In this document: piece after piece, positions 12,004 through 23,978 of the stretch
Layout: the number at the start of each line of letters is the position of its first letter
How positions within the stretch are numbered: position 1 is the first letter of the stretch
Assembly (NCBI RefSeq): GCF_000004075.3
Contig: NC_026656.2
Location: 14,384,001 to 14,448,000, forward strand
Length of the DNA stretch: 64,000 nucleotides
Direction of reading: 5' to 3'
From: Cucumis sativus
Taxonomy: Eukaryota; Streptophyta; Magnoliopsida; Cucurbitales; Cucurbitaceae
Made by a program: the position numbers and the translations under genes
The notes under the pieces: model-generated
The model's input: the letters and a program-made list of their open reading frames with translations, nothing else
Databases searched by the model: none
Told to the model about the DNA's origin: nothing

Positions 12004-15000
12004 ATGGGTCTTTGCAACTCTAAACCCTCCCCAAATTCTGATCTGTTTGCTGAGAAATCTGGTTCAAGAACTCCCAATGAAGGGTCTAATTCAACACAAC
12101 CAAACTCTGTTACCGCAATGGGAGGAGCTTCTCCTTTACCGCCTAGTTCTGAAAATGGTAGAGATGGGAGGGCGGGGAATAGGAGGAACGAGAGTCATGA
12201 GATGGATAATGTGAAGAAATCTCCGTTTTTCCCGTTTTACAGTCCTAGCCCTGCTCATTACCTGTTTTCTAAGAAGTCTCCGGCGAGATCTCCGGCGAAT
12301 GCTAGTGCTAATTCGACTCCAAAGCGGTTTTTTAGGAAGCCATTTCCGCCTCCGTCGCCGGCGAAGCACATTCGTGCAGTTTTGGCAAGGCGGCATGGCT
12401 CGGTGAAGCCGAATGAGGTGTCGATTCCGGAGGGAACTGAAGCTGAAGGGGTTACTGGTTTGGATAAGAATTTTGGGTTTTCGAAGCATCTTGGGAGTAA
12501 ATATGAGCTTGGAGAAGAGGTTGGGAGGGGGCATTTTGGCTATACTTGTGCGGCGAAGTTTAAGAAGGGTGAACTTAAAGGCCAACAAGTAGCTGTTAAA
12601 ATCATTCCCAAGTCCAAGGTGTTTGATCTTATTCTTCTTCACTATAGATTTGTGCTCTGTAATCATCTTAGATTTTGTGAAAATGTTGCTTCCTTTCCTC
12701 TCAAAATGAGGAAATTGGTTTTATGTTTGGAGCAATTGCTTGTTTATCTCTTTGTTCTTGAGATGGTGGTGAGGGGTTATGCTAACTTTTCTTTTTCAGA
12801 TTCCAGCTTGGAGCATTCTTCACCTTGAGCTTAAATCTAGCTGCCTTAAGATCTTGTTAACATGGATTATAAAAACTGGCTTATGCTTATGCGACTTCAG
12901 GCTTTTCTTTTATGCTTCAAATATTCTGCTAGTAACCATGTCCATTTCATATATGTATTGTTTTGATAAATTATGTTAACATACTGAGTAGTTCCATTTT
13001 CTTTTTGGGGTCGTTATTTTAGTTGATTTTGAGACATCCGGCCTCTCTTTTATGAATTTATGAACTCAAGTCCAGACGTATCTATTCTTTTCTTGTAGTG
13101 AGTGTATCCTAAAGTTGAGAGGAAAAAATGAAATGACGTTTTTTTTACTTCAAGTGCTTTGGCATGAGATTCTAGCTTCTGAAATGCTCACCTAAGTCTT
13201 GAACCTTTGCACGGATTTAAACAAGTAGTCTTTTACGTTTTGCTTTTTATGATTGCAATATGTGCCATACTGAAGTTATCGTTGTTCCTAATTGTTTGAC
13301 TTGTATTTTTCCTGGTAGATGACTACTGCCATTGCCATTGAGGATGTCAGACGGGAAGTAAAGATATTAAAGTCATTGAGTGGTCACAAGAATCTTGTAA
13401 ATTTCTATGATGCATATGAGGATCATGACAACGTCTATATAGTAATGGAGTTAGTTTCTTCGCTATCATATACATCTGATTATTGTGGAAATTTCTTTCG
13501 TTACTTTATGGTTTGGACGAAGTTAAATCATGCCTTACTCGGGTTTCAATGGGTTAATGCATTTTCAGGTTGTGTGAAGGAGGAGAGCTCTTAGACAGAA
13601 TTCTGTCAAGGTACTCTTAGTTTTCCTAATGCTGTCACGGATAAATGCTATAACGCAATGCATTTTTGGTTGGACCATAAAGCTTTGATTAATCTACTGA
13701 TGATCTCTCGAATTTTCTTTCACATTAGGGGTGGTAAATATACCGAGGAGGATGCAAGGGCTGTAATGACGCAAATATTATATGTTGTAGCTTTTTGCCA
13801 CCTTCAGGGTGTGGTTCATCGGGATCTCAAACCTGAGGTGCGTTATACAGAACACTGCATGCGTTGTAAAGGAAGAATTTCAATATTTCATTTTCATTCT
13901 GCCAATGAAGAAAAATAAAAGAGAATATCGTTTTGATTCTCCTTGACTTTGTAGGCAAATGAATCTCATTTCATTTTTCAGATTTAAGGGATAGTCATAT
14001 AAATTCATCTTTAACTTCCACTGTATATAGTGAATAAGCTTAATAATGGATGTTTAGTGTACTGGAATTGAGTTTGGTTTATTTTATCAGTTTGTCTTAA
14101 GTTGCAATTTTATTTTATTTTGAGAAACAGTGGTTTTAATTCTAATTCAACGCATAGTTTCAAATGTGACTTCCTTGTTCATTTCTACTTCATGAATTCA
14201 TGGCTAAGCACACTTTATTGGTGGATCAGAATTTCCTTTTCACTTCAAGGGACGAAAATTCGCCGTTGAAGGCTATAGATTTTGGATTGTCGGATTTTGC
14301 GAAACCAGGTTTTCCTTTTGTTTAGTTACACTATAATTAATTTAGCAACTTCAAGGCTTGAAAAATAGTTTATGTTCTTTAATTCCTTTGGCAGATGAAA
14401 GGCTCAATGACATTGTTGGTAGTGCTTATTATGTAGCTCCTGAAGTGCTCCATAGATCTTACAGTACTGAGGCAGATGTATGGAGTATAGGTGTAATTGC
14501 ATATATTCTTCTATGTGGAAGTCGTCCATTTTGGGCTCGAACGGAGTCCGGCATCTTTAAAGCTGTCCTTAAAGCTGATCCCATCTTTGATGAGCCACCG
14601 TGGCCTTCTCTATCTTCTGAGGCAAAAGATTTTGTTAAGCGCTTATTAGTTAAGGATCCAAGAAAAAGAATGTCTGCTGCTCAAGCCCTGAGTACGTACT
14701 TCACAATAGTAGAAATTTTTCGTGCTTCATAATAGTAAAAAAGTATTTTTGTTTTCATAATTTCCTCTCTTATTCATCTTTTCTACTCAGGTCATCCATG
14801 GATTAAAAATTCTATGGATGTAAAAGCACCTCTTGATATACTTATATTCAAACTCATGAAGATTTATATGCGGTCATCATATCTTCGAAAAGCTGCTTTG
14901 AGGGTTTGTTTTCTTTACTAGTAGGGTTTCATGCATACCCATCTGCTGTTTTCCCATTATTTTGTTAACTTCATATTTCTTTTTTCTTTGGACAATGTGG

Positions 15001-15910
15001 TAGGCTGTGTCGAGAACGTTAACTATAGACGAGTTATTCTATTTGAAGATGCAATTTTCGCTCTTGGAGCCAAGCAAAAATGGCACCATAAACATAGAAA
15101 ACATCAAAGAGGTCTATATCCTTTTTTTTTTCTTTTCTTTCTTCAACATGATTTTCTGTTGGTTATGTTGATTTCTCTTTTACTTCTGGTCAGGCTTTGA
15201 TGAAAAACATAACGAATGGGATGAAGGAATCAAGGATACCTGATCTATTGACTTCGGTATTGTGCTCAAGTCTATTCCTTAAGTCTATTATCCTTTAAGC
15301 TCGTGTTGGTTATGCTTTGCTTTTTGTGCAACAGCTTAGTGCATTGCAATATAGGAGAATGGATTTTGAGGAGTTTTGTGCTGCTGCCGTAAGTATCCAT
15401 CAACTTGAAGCTCTTGATAGGTGGGAGCAACATGCACGTTATGCTTATGATCTGTTTGAGAAGGACGGAAACAGACCTATTGTTATCGAGGAACTGGCAT
15501 CGGTATGTTTGATTTGCTTGTGTGATGAAACAGAAATAGTTAAATCTCTGTCGTACAAATGCTCCGTAGTTCAACTTTACAGTTTCCTTAGTGTTTTATA
15601 AATGGTTTCAAACACGTGGTTATAGAAATCTTGAAAAAATTTTCAGTCTATTAAGATTTACGTGGAATTGGTAGACAACTTGTTCTATAGTTTTACCAAT
15701 TGGAAAAGGCATTGGTGTCTTTGAACTTTGATATTGTGAACTATAATCTCTGTATTGTGAACATTTCAGGAACTTGGCCTCAGCCCTTCTGTCCCTGTTC
15801 ATGCTGTTCTTCATGACTGGATTAGACATACCGACGGAAAATTGAGCTTCCTTGGGTTTGTCAAACTGTTACACGGACCTTCTAGTCGAACTCTGGCGAA
15901 ACCATTATAA
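12004..15910 (+). CDS. CDPK-related protein kinase (CRK), 11 exons, 621 aa
   Basis: Exons: 12004-12618, 13319-13449, 13569-13610, 13729-13837, 14230-14308, 14395-14691, 14791-14903, 15004-15111, 15194-15256, 15335-15502, 15770-15910; phases close. The N-terminus MGLCNS fits N-myristoylation at Gly2 and palmitoylation at Cys4, so plasma-membrane attachment is likely. A variable Ser/Pro/Asn-rich region (about 7-160) precedes the Ser/Thr kinase domain (about 167-430), with G-loop GRGHFG (174-179), Lys199, HRDLKPEN (Asp295), DFG (Asp316) and APE. The C-terminal regulatory part has degenerate EF-hand-like segments (about 550-615, for example DLFEKDGN and RHTDGKLS), as expected of CRKs, which bind calcium poorly or not at all. 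It is closest in order and context to Arabidopsis CRK5 (At3g50530), from memory. The frame at 11729-12214 in the 5' region is a by-product. Confidence 0.95.
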
Positions 15911-17713
15911 AGTGTATGACTCGAATGTTTGAAAAATCATCAAATGTATTGGTTGCTCTACCAAGATTCCATCAGCTACATAGTGGTGAGATCCCAGTTG
16001 TAATTTGATGTTGGGTAATTGAATCAAATGGCCGAGTCGAGAAATACTTCGATTTCCATTTGGCCCTAAGCTTGTGGATACTCACGACAGGGTTGACGAT
16101 CCGACCTCTCATTGGTATGTGAAGTGAAAATGTAGGAGTTGGAGTTTTTCCTCACTGTATTTGTATAGGTTTGAGTAAAAAAAAGTGTGTGTTCACTTGC
16201 AAGTGATGATACTCCTCAAAGGTTTTCTGAGGATGGCACTTGCATTTCCAGACATTTAACTTCTGGATTGTAATTGTGAGCTCTTCTTCCATTCCACTCA
16301 ATAGTATGAATAGTGTCTTGATCTATAACAATACCTTCTCTCTCTCTATTCCCATTTACTTCTTCTAATAACATTCATTTTAATGTTTAAATTAATTCGA
16401 TTACACTCGAGTCTCTAGGTAGATACTTGACTTAACAACCATATTGGAATAGGATTTATTTTATAGATTACACAACTGTATCCTTGAGTTCTAAGGTAGA
16501 TAATCAAACTACTGTCACTAGAAAATACAATGTTTATTCTCACACCCCCCTTGAATGTATTGTCTGACTGTCGTCTTCTTTTGTGAACTTCTCTTTTGAG
16601 TTTTACCATTTTCTTTGTTCTTTCTTTCTCCATTGTCGGAAAGTGTTTGCTTTTGGTCTTTGCACTTATAGGATCAAAAGTGCTTTGTTTTGTGGATAGG
16701 GTGCAGATTGAGTTGAAACAAGAAGTAGAAGCCATTCAAGTCAAATCAAAGATGACAAAGTAATGTGATTCTTGTTAAAAGATAGTAGTGGCAAATCCTG
16801 GGCTATGTTCCTAGGTGGGTCATTTCACTAATAGGATCAAGTTGTATTGTTCAGTATTGAAATATAATCAACCAAATTTGTCAAATCAACTTCAACTTTT
16901 GATAGCTGATGAGTTCATAAATTAACTTCTCACCAGACATTAGTGACCTCATCTCAAGGTTTGAATCGAAAAATTGATGGTTGGTAGGAATTTGACTTTG
17001 TTTTCATTACTTCAATTTACTTTCATTGAATATTTTTTAGTTTGTATTAGTTAAAGTAGTAAACTCAGTTAAAGTAGTTTTTCTTTTGTTATGACAGTTA
17101 GGGTGGGGGATTTTTAGCTGAGACCACAATAACAAGAGATCTCAAAATGGCTAAGTGAATGCCTTTGTAAAAAACTGAGATGTGGTCAGTCAACTTTCTT
17201 TAATTACTGTGTGAATGTCAATATTTGATGAAAATGAACCCATGTTTTCATTTGATTTGGACCAAGGTTTGGCTATTTATTAACAGGGATAGCACTGACC
17301 CCTCTTTTCTAACTTCAAAGATTGTTCTAGTGACTCGAAACCCATAATCCCAAATTGGTCAGGGATTGTACCATTGGTCAGAGAAAGGTTGATGACATTT
17401 ACAAACTTTTCTAGAATTGGAATCATGCTGATTTGCACACAGCTTGAACTCGAATGCTAAGGTCTCTAGTGGATAGTATGTTTGAATTCTATTTTCCTCA
17501 TCTGTAACATAATATTCTAAAAGAATTGATCATTCATGAATGTCAATCATCCCCTTCTTTCCCCCTATTGTTATTCCATTTGCTCTTCTCTCTTTTACCA
17601 TTTCATTTAGCCCGTGTCACGTGTGGAATGTGGAGGTAACCAGGACCGTCCTATCTTCTCATCACATAATGAGGACGTTAGAATAAACTTCAAATTCAAA
17701 AACTAATAGGGGG
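15911..17713. other. Spacer between two convergent genes
   Basis: It contains the 3' flank of the kinase and that of the minus-strand SAP-domain gene. A CT-rich stretch lies at about 16337-16349. I see no further gene. Confidence 0.5.
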
Positions 17714-20700
17714 CTATGTTGAATGTCTACGTACAACATTGTTATTGTCCCTTGATGGCATCCTTTGGCGCTTCTCTTTACTCTTAAGAGGTTGTCTTGC
17801 AAGATGAACATGTCCTTGATTCTCTGCACATCCTGATGAATGCAATGGAAATATATGGTAACATTCAATTTTTTATTTGATAGCAGTAAGCTCCTTTGCT
17901 GTTTTTATGGCGAGTAGGGGCAAGAATTGATACCTTTGGTTTGAATAGTTTTTCGTTTCTTTTTCTGCATTGCTCGTAAACCCCGAGCAGCCACACCTCT
18001 TCTGTGCTTCTCGGCAAGAGCTTGAACTCTTTCAGCTTCATCATTCCAAAGCTAAAGAAAACAGAGAAGAAAATGCAAATAATGAATAAAACTCTACAAT
18101 ATATGTCACTAGGTTCCATTTATCGTCAATTGGAAAGAAGACGGTTCCATTTATCATCAATTGGAAAGAAGACGAAACGATAAACTTTTACAATTATATT
18201 TTGTAGAACTTTGGCTCTGACATAAATTTGGAAATGGGGCAGGTTTTGAAGTTAACCCAATTCTTGAGAATGTAAGACACAACAAACATTCTTTTGTTAC
18301 TAAATTCATATTTACATGCACGCAGCCACGCCCTTCACCAACAATGACATAATTAAAAGTATCAACGTGATTTAAATTTTCATCCACAGAACAAGCCTCC
18401 ATAACATAGATGCTTTTGAATGTAAATTCAATATATTTATGGCGAGTAGTTACCAGTCTGAAAGTTCTCAGTTTATAGAGATTTCGACCCTTAACAAGCA
18501 GAGGATAAAGTGGACGTAATTTCCTAACTCCCCTGCTCCACAGAACTTCAACCTAGCATATTAAAGTCACAAGTGTTGGAAACATGTACGGAGATTGGAG
18601 AAAATGAATACTTGAGCAGAAAAGCAGCCTTACAGTAAAGGTATGCTGCTGTTTGCTTGCACCATAGCTCTCCTTTACTACCCTCCCTGCTACAGTTCTC
18701 TTCCCTATGAGTCCACCATGCCTAGTTACTTTATCAAACCTATTAAGAAGTAAACTACAAGAATTAGAAGTATAGTCCAAAATATATAGCACAAGGATAG
18801 TGGTGGAAGAGTTGGTTGTTTGGGTACTTTGCATAAACTTTCTGAGTGAACAGAACAGTATCCCCCCTACAAACATCACCTGCATTGATGTTTTAGTTGA
18901 ATAATTACAGCCACTAAAAGAGATCAAAGATCAAAGAAATAGAAATACTATGACAAATGAACAAGCACTCACCAGTACAATTGACAACGAAGGATGACTT
19001 TGGATATTGAACTTCACCATTTCCATTTTTCAACCTGGGATGATGGAGGGAGGAGGGGCATATACATTTTGTTAAGAGTAGTTGTACCTGATACGAATCG
19101 TATATTTAACTCTTTGTGAAGGATTGAATAAGTGTATATAATTCTTTCAGACTCCCCTCTCTTTTTGCTTAATAAGTTCGATATAATGGTTCAACTTTGC
19201 AGAAACCCGATAACAGAAGAGAATTCATAGGATAGAGATTAGATGATCAAGAATTTTCTCAGCAACAGATGGAAATGCAATATTGGGTAAAAAAAGTGTT
19301 TAGAAAAATGAGGTTGCTGCCTTCTGGTTTGATATGCTTCAACACAGAACGCTTGGAAGATAAAAACTCCAAGAACCAGGAAAAAAAAGAAAAGAATCCT
19401 TAAATGGATATGAAAGTTCTCAAGATACCATTTGTCTAAAAGTCTTCAAGTCCAAAGGAACATAGTGGACAATCACATTTAGGATATGTTTAGTAACCAC
19501 TTAAAATAGCTTTTGAAGTGTATTTTAAACAATTATCATCAAAAGAAATTAAATAAAAATGAGTTCTTTGAATAAAACTTTTTTCTCAAATCAATCGAAA
19601 CAAACTTTTACAAAAATACTCACTGGTCCTTTCTCTACATATCATGATATGATCCAATGCTCAGCCCCATCTGATTGGTAGGTAGTGTGCTTAATTGAAG
19701 AGGAGTTCATTTAGATAAGAGGTAATAGATAGATAAGAATTTGAGGGAAAGCTCAACAGTCCTATGTTCGATACAATATTGTTGGGAATGCAACTAAAGT
19801 CTTGCATTGGCTAAACGAAAGAAAGATCATGAGATACAAGTGAGGGTTAATATAGCAATGGGTATCAGATTTTTTGGGTTAATCCAAAAGCAATGTCATT
19901 AAAGTTTATGCCCAAAGTGTACAATATCATACCAATGTAGAGATGTGTAGAGGTATATTATCCCTCACAAGTGGTATCATAATAATCCTCATTCAACCCA
20001 GAAGCTTAAGCTTATGAGTTATATTATATATAGTTATATCAACAACTCTTACTCAACAATCACCTCACCTGTAAGCTTGGAAATTTATAAAAGATCCAAA
20101 ACAAGAATTAACATTAATTGCAGTGGAAATAATGATATCTCGAGTTCATAGCAGTTCCCTACATGAACAAGTACTAACAATGGCAAAGATTTCTGTATCT
20201 TTCTTGAGCTTCAAGATCAAGAATTCGCGTACCTCCAGTGTTCCTTGACTCTTTGAATACATACGGCTTTAGTCCCCGCTATTCTTAGCCTACTCTCCCG
20301 TAAATAAGCTTTGCAATCATTAAGTGTTAACGAATCCAAATTTTTGTTCTCTGCAAAGAAATATGTTACAAAATTGATAAATTCATTGCTCTTCTTCTAA
20401 CAGATCAAATCAAATGTCTGTCCACTTCTTAACCTTTAGCGCAAATCATCGCTTTCATTCTTTCAATCGACAGTTCAAACTTCGGCTCAAATTTGAACAT
20501 AATGGCGAGTGAGTGAACAAAGAAAAAAAACAAAAAAAAAAAAAAAACGATCCGAAATTACCTTTAAGGAAGCGTATGACTCGCTTGGATAGAACTTCAT
20601 CGCAACCATTGTCGCTCTCTTCATTATCAAACTCCTCTCCCGATTCCCCTTCGTCATCGTCTTTATCATCAAACTCCTCTTCCGAATCCCCTACGCCATC

Positions 20701-20799
20701 GTCTTCATCATCATACTCCTCCGATTCTTCTTCGTCGGCATCCGACGACGACGACGACGAGATGCAAATGACTGTCCGTTTGCTACCCCTTTTAGTCAT
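17714..20799 (-). CDS. SAP-domain nuclear protein with acidic N-terminus, 8 exons, 303 aa
   Basis: Exons in transcript order: 20799-20562, 20350-20233, 19034-18973, 18879-18828, 18739-18634, 18552-18454, 18051-17934, 17832-17714; phases close. Residues 1-79 begin MTKRGSKRTVICISSSSSS and continue in a long Asp/Glu/Ser tract. Residues about 80-119 (LDSLTLNDCKAYLRESRLR...GTKAVCIQRVKEHWR) fit a SAP helix-turn-helix, usually a DNA- or RNA-binding motif. The middle part (FVVNCTGDVCRGDTVLFTQ, then KRTVAGRVVKESYGASKQQH) is a conserved plant block that I associate from memory with the DUF7699 / CCCH-finger-62-like family, although no CCCH finger is present here. The C-terminus is very basic (AMQKKKRKT), a likely nuclear localisation signal. 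A longer start at 20862 adds 21 residues; I preferred the shorter one by family style. The molecular role is unknown to me. Confidence 0.82.
18112..18174. repeat. 31-bp tandem duplication in intron 6 of the SAP gene
   Basis: The phrase GGTTCCATTTATCRTCAATT plus GGAAAGAAGAC occurs twice in direct tandem with one base difference. Confidence 0.8.
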
Positions 20800-20862
20800 T
20801 TCCTTGCGAAGAAAACGTAATTTTGGTAAATAAATTCCTAAATAACATTTAGATTCAAACAA

Positions 20863-22666
20863 ATCTTACAATGTTTAAATTTTCTATTCATGATGTGTTA
20901 AAGTTTGTTTGTGCTAAAGAACGAATAGATCTCTAAATCAATGTCTACATTATATTTTATAATCTTTCCCTTTTCTTTCTTTCGTTCTTTAACTTCTATT
21001 TCTATATTTCCATGAATTGATTAAAGTTTATTGAACATTTACACTATGTTCATACTTATTAGACAATCAAATATGAAATGTGAATAACATACCAAAATGT
21101 TTGCTTCCTACTTTTCTAACTATAACTAATAATAGTTGTTTTGATTCTCTTTTTAAGTAAAAGTATTTTGAAAGTAAAATAACACAACCACACAAATAGG
21201 TCCCTCCTAACTAGGTATGATGCTTTCTTTAATGTTAATAAATTTATAATACTATTATGAACACTATCATATTTTATTATATTAGGTTGGTTATATATCA
21301 TATTATACTTTATGTACATTTAATTCTTAGTTTGCATTACTTTTCTTGACAAAAAATTGGGTTCTAAAAACATTTAGACTCTCACACTATTTCATGTAAT
21401 AATCACATCTACTTCTCATTGGTCTTAAAACAAAAATTTGGGTGCTAACCTCTTCTTGACCATCTACTTCAATTTTTTTTTCCCTTTTGCAATAATAAAT
21501 TGTGCATACTATAGTAAACCATTTCTCATGAGTCTTGTAGAATTATTTTCAAATTATTCATTTGTATTACAATTTACACCTAACAAAACTATTATTTGAA
21601 TATAAAAGACATCAAAAGGCTACTTCCTTTCATATAATTTCCACTGCATTGAATACCCAACATATACATTTTCAAATTTTTTTTTTTTTTAAAAAGAACA
21701 CTTTCTGGTTAAAGAAAAGTACTTTTTCTAACTGTTTTTTGGTAATCACTTTTGCCTTCTTATCTAGAAAAAGGAAAAACAAAACAAAACAAAATCATGT
21801 TTTACAAATCTATCTAGTTTTTTAGATTTTGTAAATGTTGGTAACAAGATACGTTAGCCATAAATATCATTCTATTAATCTAACACTTACTCCAACTACT
21901 TTATGTGTACAATATTAAAGATATTATGTGATGGAAAGGTAAAGTTAATTATTGTATTCAATTAGAAAGCTTCAACAATCATAATAGAATAGAAGTACAA
22001 ACTAAACAATACAACCAAATGGTCATATTTTTTTAATTTCGTTAAAGAACGTTGGAAAGTAATCGATTTTTGGATGCACAAGAGAAATCAAAAATAAAAT
22101 TGAGAAATGTAAAAGAAAAGAATGAAATGAAGTTAGTATTACAAACCAAACTCAAAAGAGATCACCTCGTGAATTCATTAGTTGGATTATCACTTTTGAT
22201 TTTCGATCTCTAATAAGATAACATGCATTGAGAAATTAGGAATGTGAGATTAAAAATGCTGACAATGCCTCAGAATCATGAAAACAATTTACGAAAGATT
22301 AGATAAATTAATTAAACATAAAAGAGCAGCGTCCACCGACACTCGGGCGTAATTAGAGCATCAATCTATGATTAAAATATAATTAGGAAGTAATGATAAT
22401 GATAAAACAATCTTGAATTTATATAATCTTGTTCAGATATAAAAGTACACATCATTATCATAATTAAATAGCCAACCAACAAAACCACGTCGTTTTCCGG
22501 ACCCTAGATTGCGGAACAATAAACAAAAAAGTAATATAAAATAAGGAAATCCCCAAAACTACATGTCGTCTCCGTTGTCGAACTCCAAGGCACTAAAAAA
22601 AAAACGACAAAACAAAGAGGAGAGGAAGAAATTCGGAGTAGAGGGGGGATACGACGGGGTTTTACA
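20863..22666. other. Intergenic region between the SAP gene and the RALF gene
   Basis: AT-rich. It holds the promoter side of the minus-strand SAP gene on the left and the 3' flank of the RALF gene on the right. No supported gene. Confidence 0.5.
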
Positions 22667-22683
22667 AGAGAGAGAGAGAGAGA
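22667..22683. repeat. (AG)n microsatellite abutting the RALF stop codon
   Basis: About eight AG units run right up to the reverse complement of the stop codon at 22684-22686. Confidence 0.85.
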
Positions 22684-23061
22684 TCAGCGGCGGCAGCGAG
22701 TGATGGCGGAGCAGCCGCGGGTGTAAGGATTGACAGGGCCACGAGCTTTGTAGCAGTTATGAGTGTAGTAAGGGCGGCCGGAGCGGGGTGGGCAAGGGAT
22801 CCGGTTGGCGGAGAGGGCACCGTAGGAAATGTAGTAGTGGACTCGCCTCCAGAAGAGAGATCTGCGGGGGTCTTGTTGTAGGTCGAGATCGTCGTCGAGG
22901 TCGTCTTCAGTGGGGGATTGGATGAGGGAAGTGGTGGTGGGCCATTCGAGGGCGTCGGCCATGAGTTTGAGGGAGGTGTCGACGGAGAGGTGGGCGGAGG
23001 AGGAAGAGAGGAAGAGGAGGAGGAGGGTGAAGAGGGGGAAGAGGAGGGATTTGGAAGCCAT
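22684..23061 (-). CDS. RALFL34: RALF34-like rapid alkalinization factor prepropeptide, intronless, 125 aa
   Basis: The start MASKSLLFPLF opens a clear signal peptide (residues 1 to about 23). An acidic propeptide follows (for example DDLDDDLD at 53-60). RRSL at 66-69 is the site-1-protease-type processing signal of RALF precursors. The mature peptide carries YISY (77-80), which is needed for binding to CrRLK1L receptors in characterised RALFs, and four cysteines (90, 103, 117, 123) expected to form two disulfides; it ends in TRCRR. The mature part strongly resembles Arabidopsis RALF34, a THESEUS1 ligand in lateral root initiation (family knowledge). The frame is open to 23127, giving 22 extra residues, but these precede the signal peptide, so the ATG at 23061 is preferred. 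Confidence 0.93.
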   Translation of the reverse strand: MASKSLLFPLFTLLLLFLSSSSAHLSVDTSLKLMADALEWPTTTSLIQSPTEDDLDDDLDLQQDPRRSLFWRRVHYYISYGALSANRIPCPPRSGRPYYTHNCYKARGPVNPYTRGCSAITRCRR

Positions 23062-23277
23062 TGGAGATTTGGGGAAGGGAGAGAAGGAGGAGATGGGGGG
23101 GTTTAGAGAGAGAGAGATGAATGTCACATGAAGATGGAGGAGAAGAGAGTGAGAGTGTGATTGGAGTACAGCTGTGGTTAATCAATGCCCACCTCTTCAC
23201 TCCTTCCCTACGCGTCCCTCCATTTTTTTTTTATTTCTTGTTTTTTAGTGTCGGTTTTCAAATATACCAAAAGTATC

Positions 23278-23978
23278 GTTAATTTTCATAAATATAATTC
23301 AACTCTCAAATATTTACGGCTTTGGTTTTTTAAAAAATCGTGTTTTTTATAAATTTTAGATTTATTTTTGATATTTTGAATGATTTCTAGTTTATTCCTA
23401 TTCTCTTCTAAATTTTTTTAGTTTCTCTTTTAGATTTTCTTCCTTATATTTTATTCATATTTTCTTTTCCTTTCTTTATCTTCTTTTTCTTTATTTCAGC
23501 TCATCTTTTAGAATATCAAGATCGTTTGAATATCACTTTTATATGATCTAAACGATTGTTTACCTAGTCATTAAATGATCAACACGATTTTTACCATTAT
23601 AAACACGATCAATTAGATCTGAAGTCATTTTTTCCATCGTTTAAAAAGAACTACATGATCGTGTGAATATGATCTAAACGATAATTTATTATAGTTAACA
23701 TAATCGTTTAACACGATTAACACGATTGTTTAGATTTGAAGCATTTTTTCTATTATTAAGAAAAACTACATAATCGAGTTGATACTATATATATGATCGT
23801 GTATCATGATCGTTTAGAAGAAGAATTACACGAGCGCATGTAGTCGATTAATCACGTGTCGATTGGACATTTTTTGTATTTTCCATTATGTGAGTCTATC
23901 AGCTTTTTCTATTTTCAAAGTTGTTTTATACCGTATAAATATTTTGCTAGTTTATTGTATTTTTAAAAGAAAAACCCT
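23278..23978. repeat. Palindromic dispersed repeat, copy 2
   Basis: The left end GTTAATTTTCATAAATATAA is the same as in copy 1, followed by CTCAAATATTTACGGC. The interior has repeated forms of ATGATCTAAACGAT and ACACGATC in both orientations. The right end (GTATAAATATTTTGCTAG...) mirrors the left. A T/C-rich stretch at about 23390-23520 lies inside. It is about 700 bp, close to copy 1 in length. Confidence 0.6.

Noticed and set aside
11729..12214. 161-codon frame overlapping the kinase start
   Set aside because: Lies in the 5' UTR and in another frame of CRK exon 1; no recognisable motif.
12136..12666. 176-codon minus-strand frame
   Set aside because: Antisense shadow of CRK exon 1, rich in R as expected from reversed Ser/Pro codons.
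16415..16735. 106-codon minus-strand frame between the convergent genes
   Set aside because: No recognisable family, no promoter signal, and composition not gene-like.
20513..20833. 106-codon plus-strand Ser-rich frame
   Set aside because: Antisense shadow of the acidic tract of the SAP gene.
22907..23200. Several frames on both strands over the RALF gene
   Set aside because: Shadow frames; only the signal-peptide/RALF frame has family motifs.
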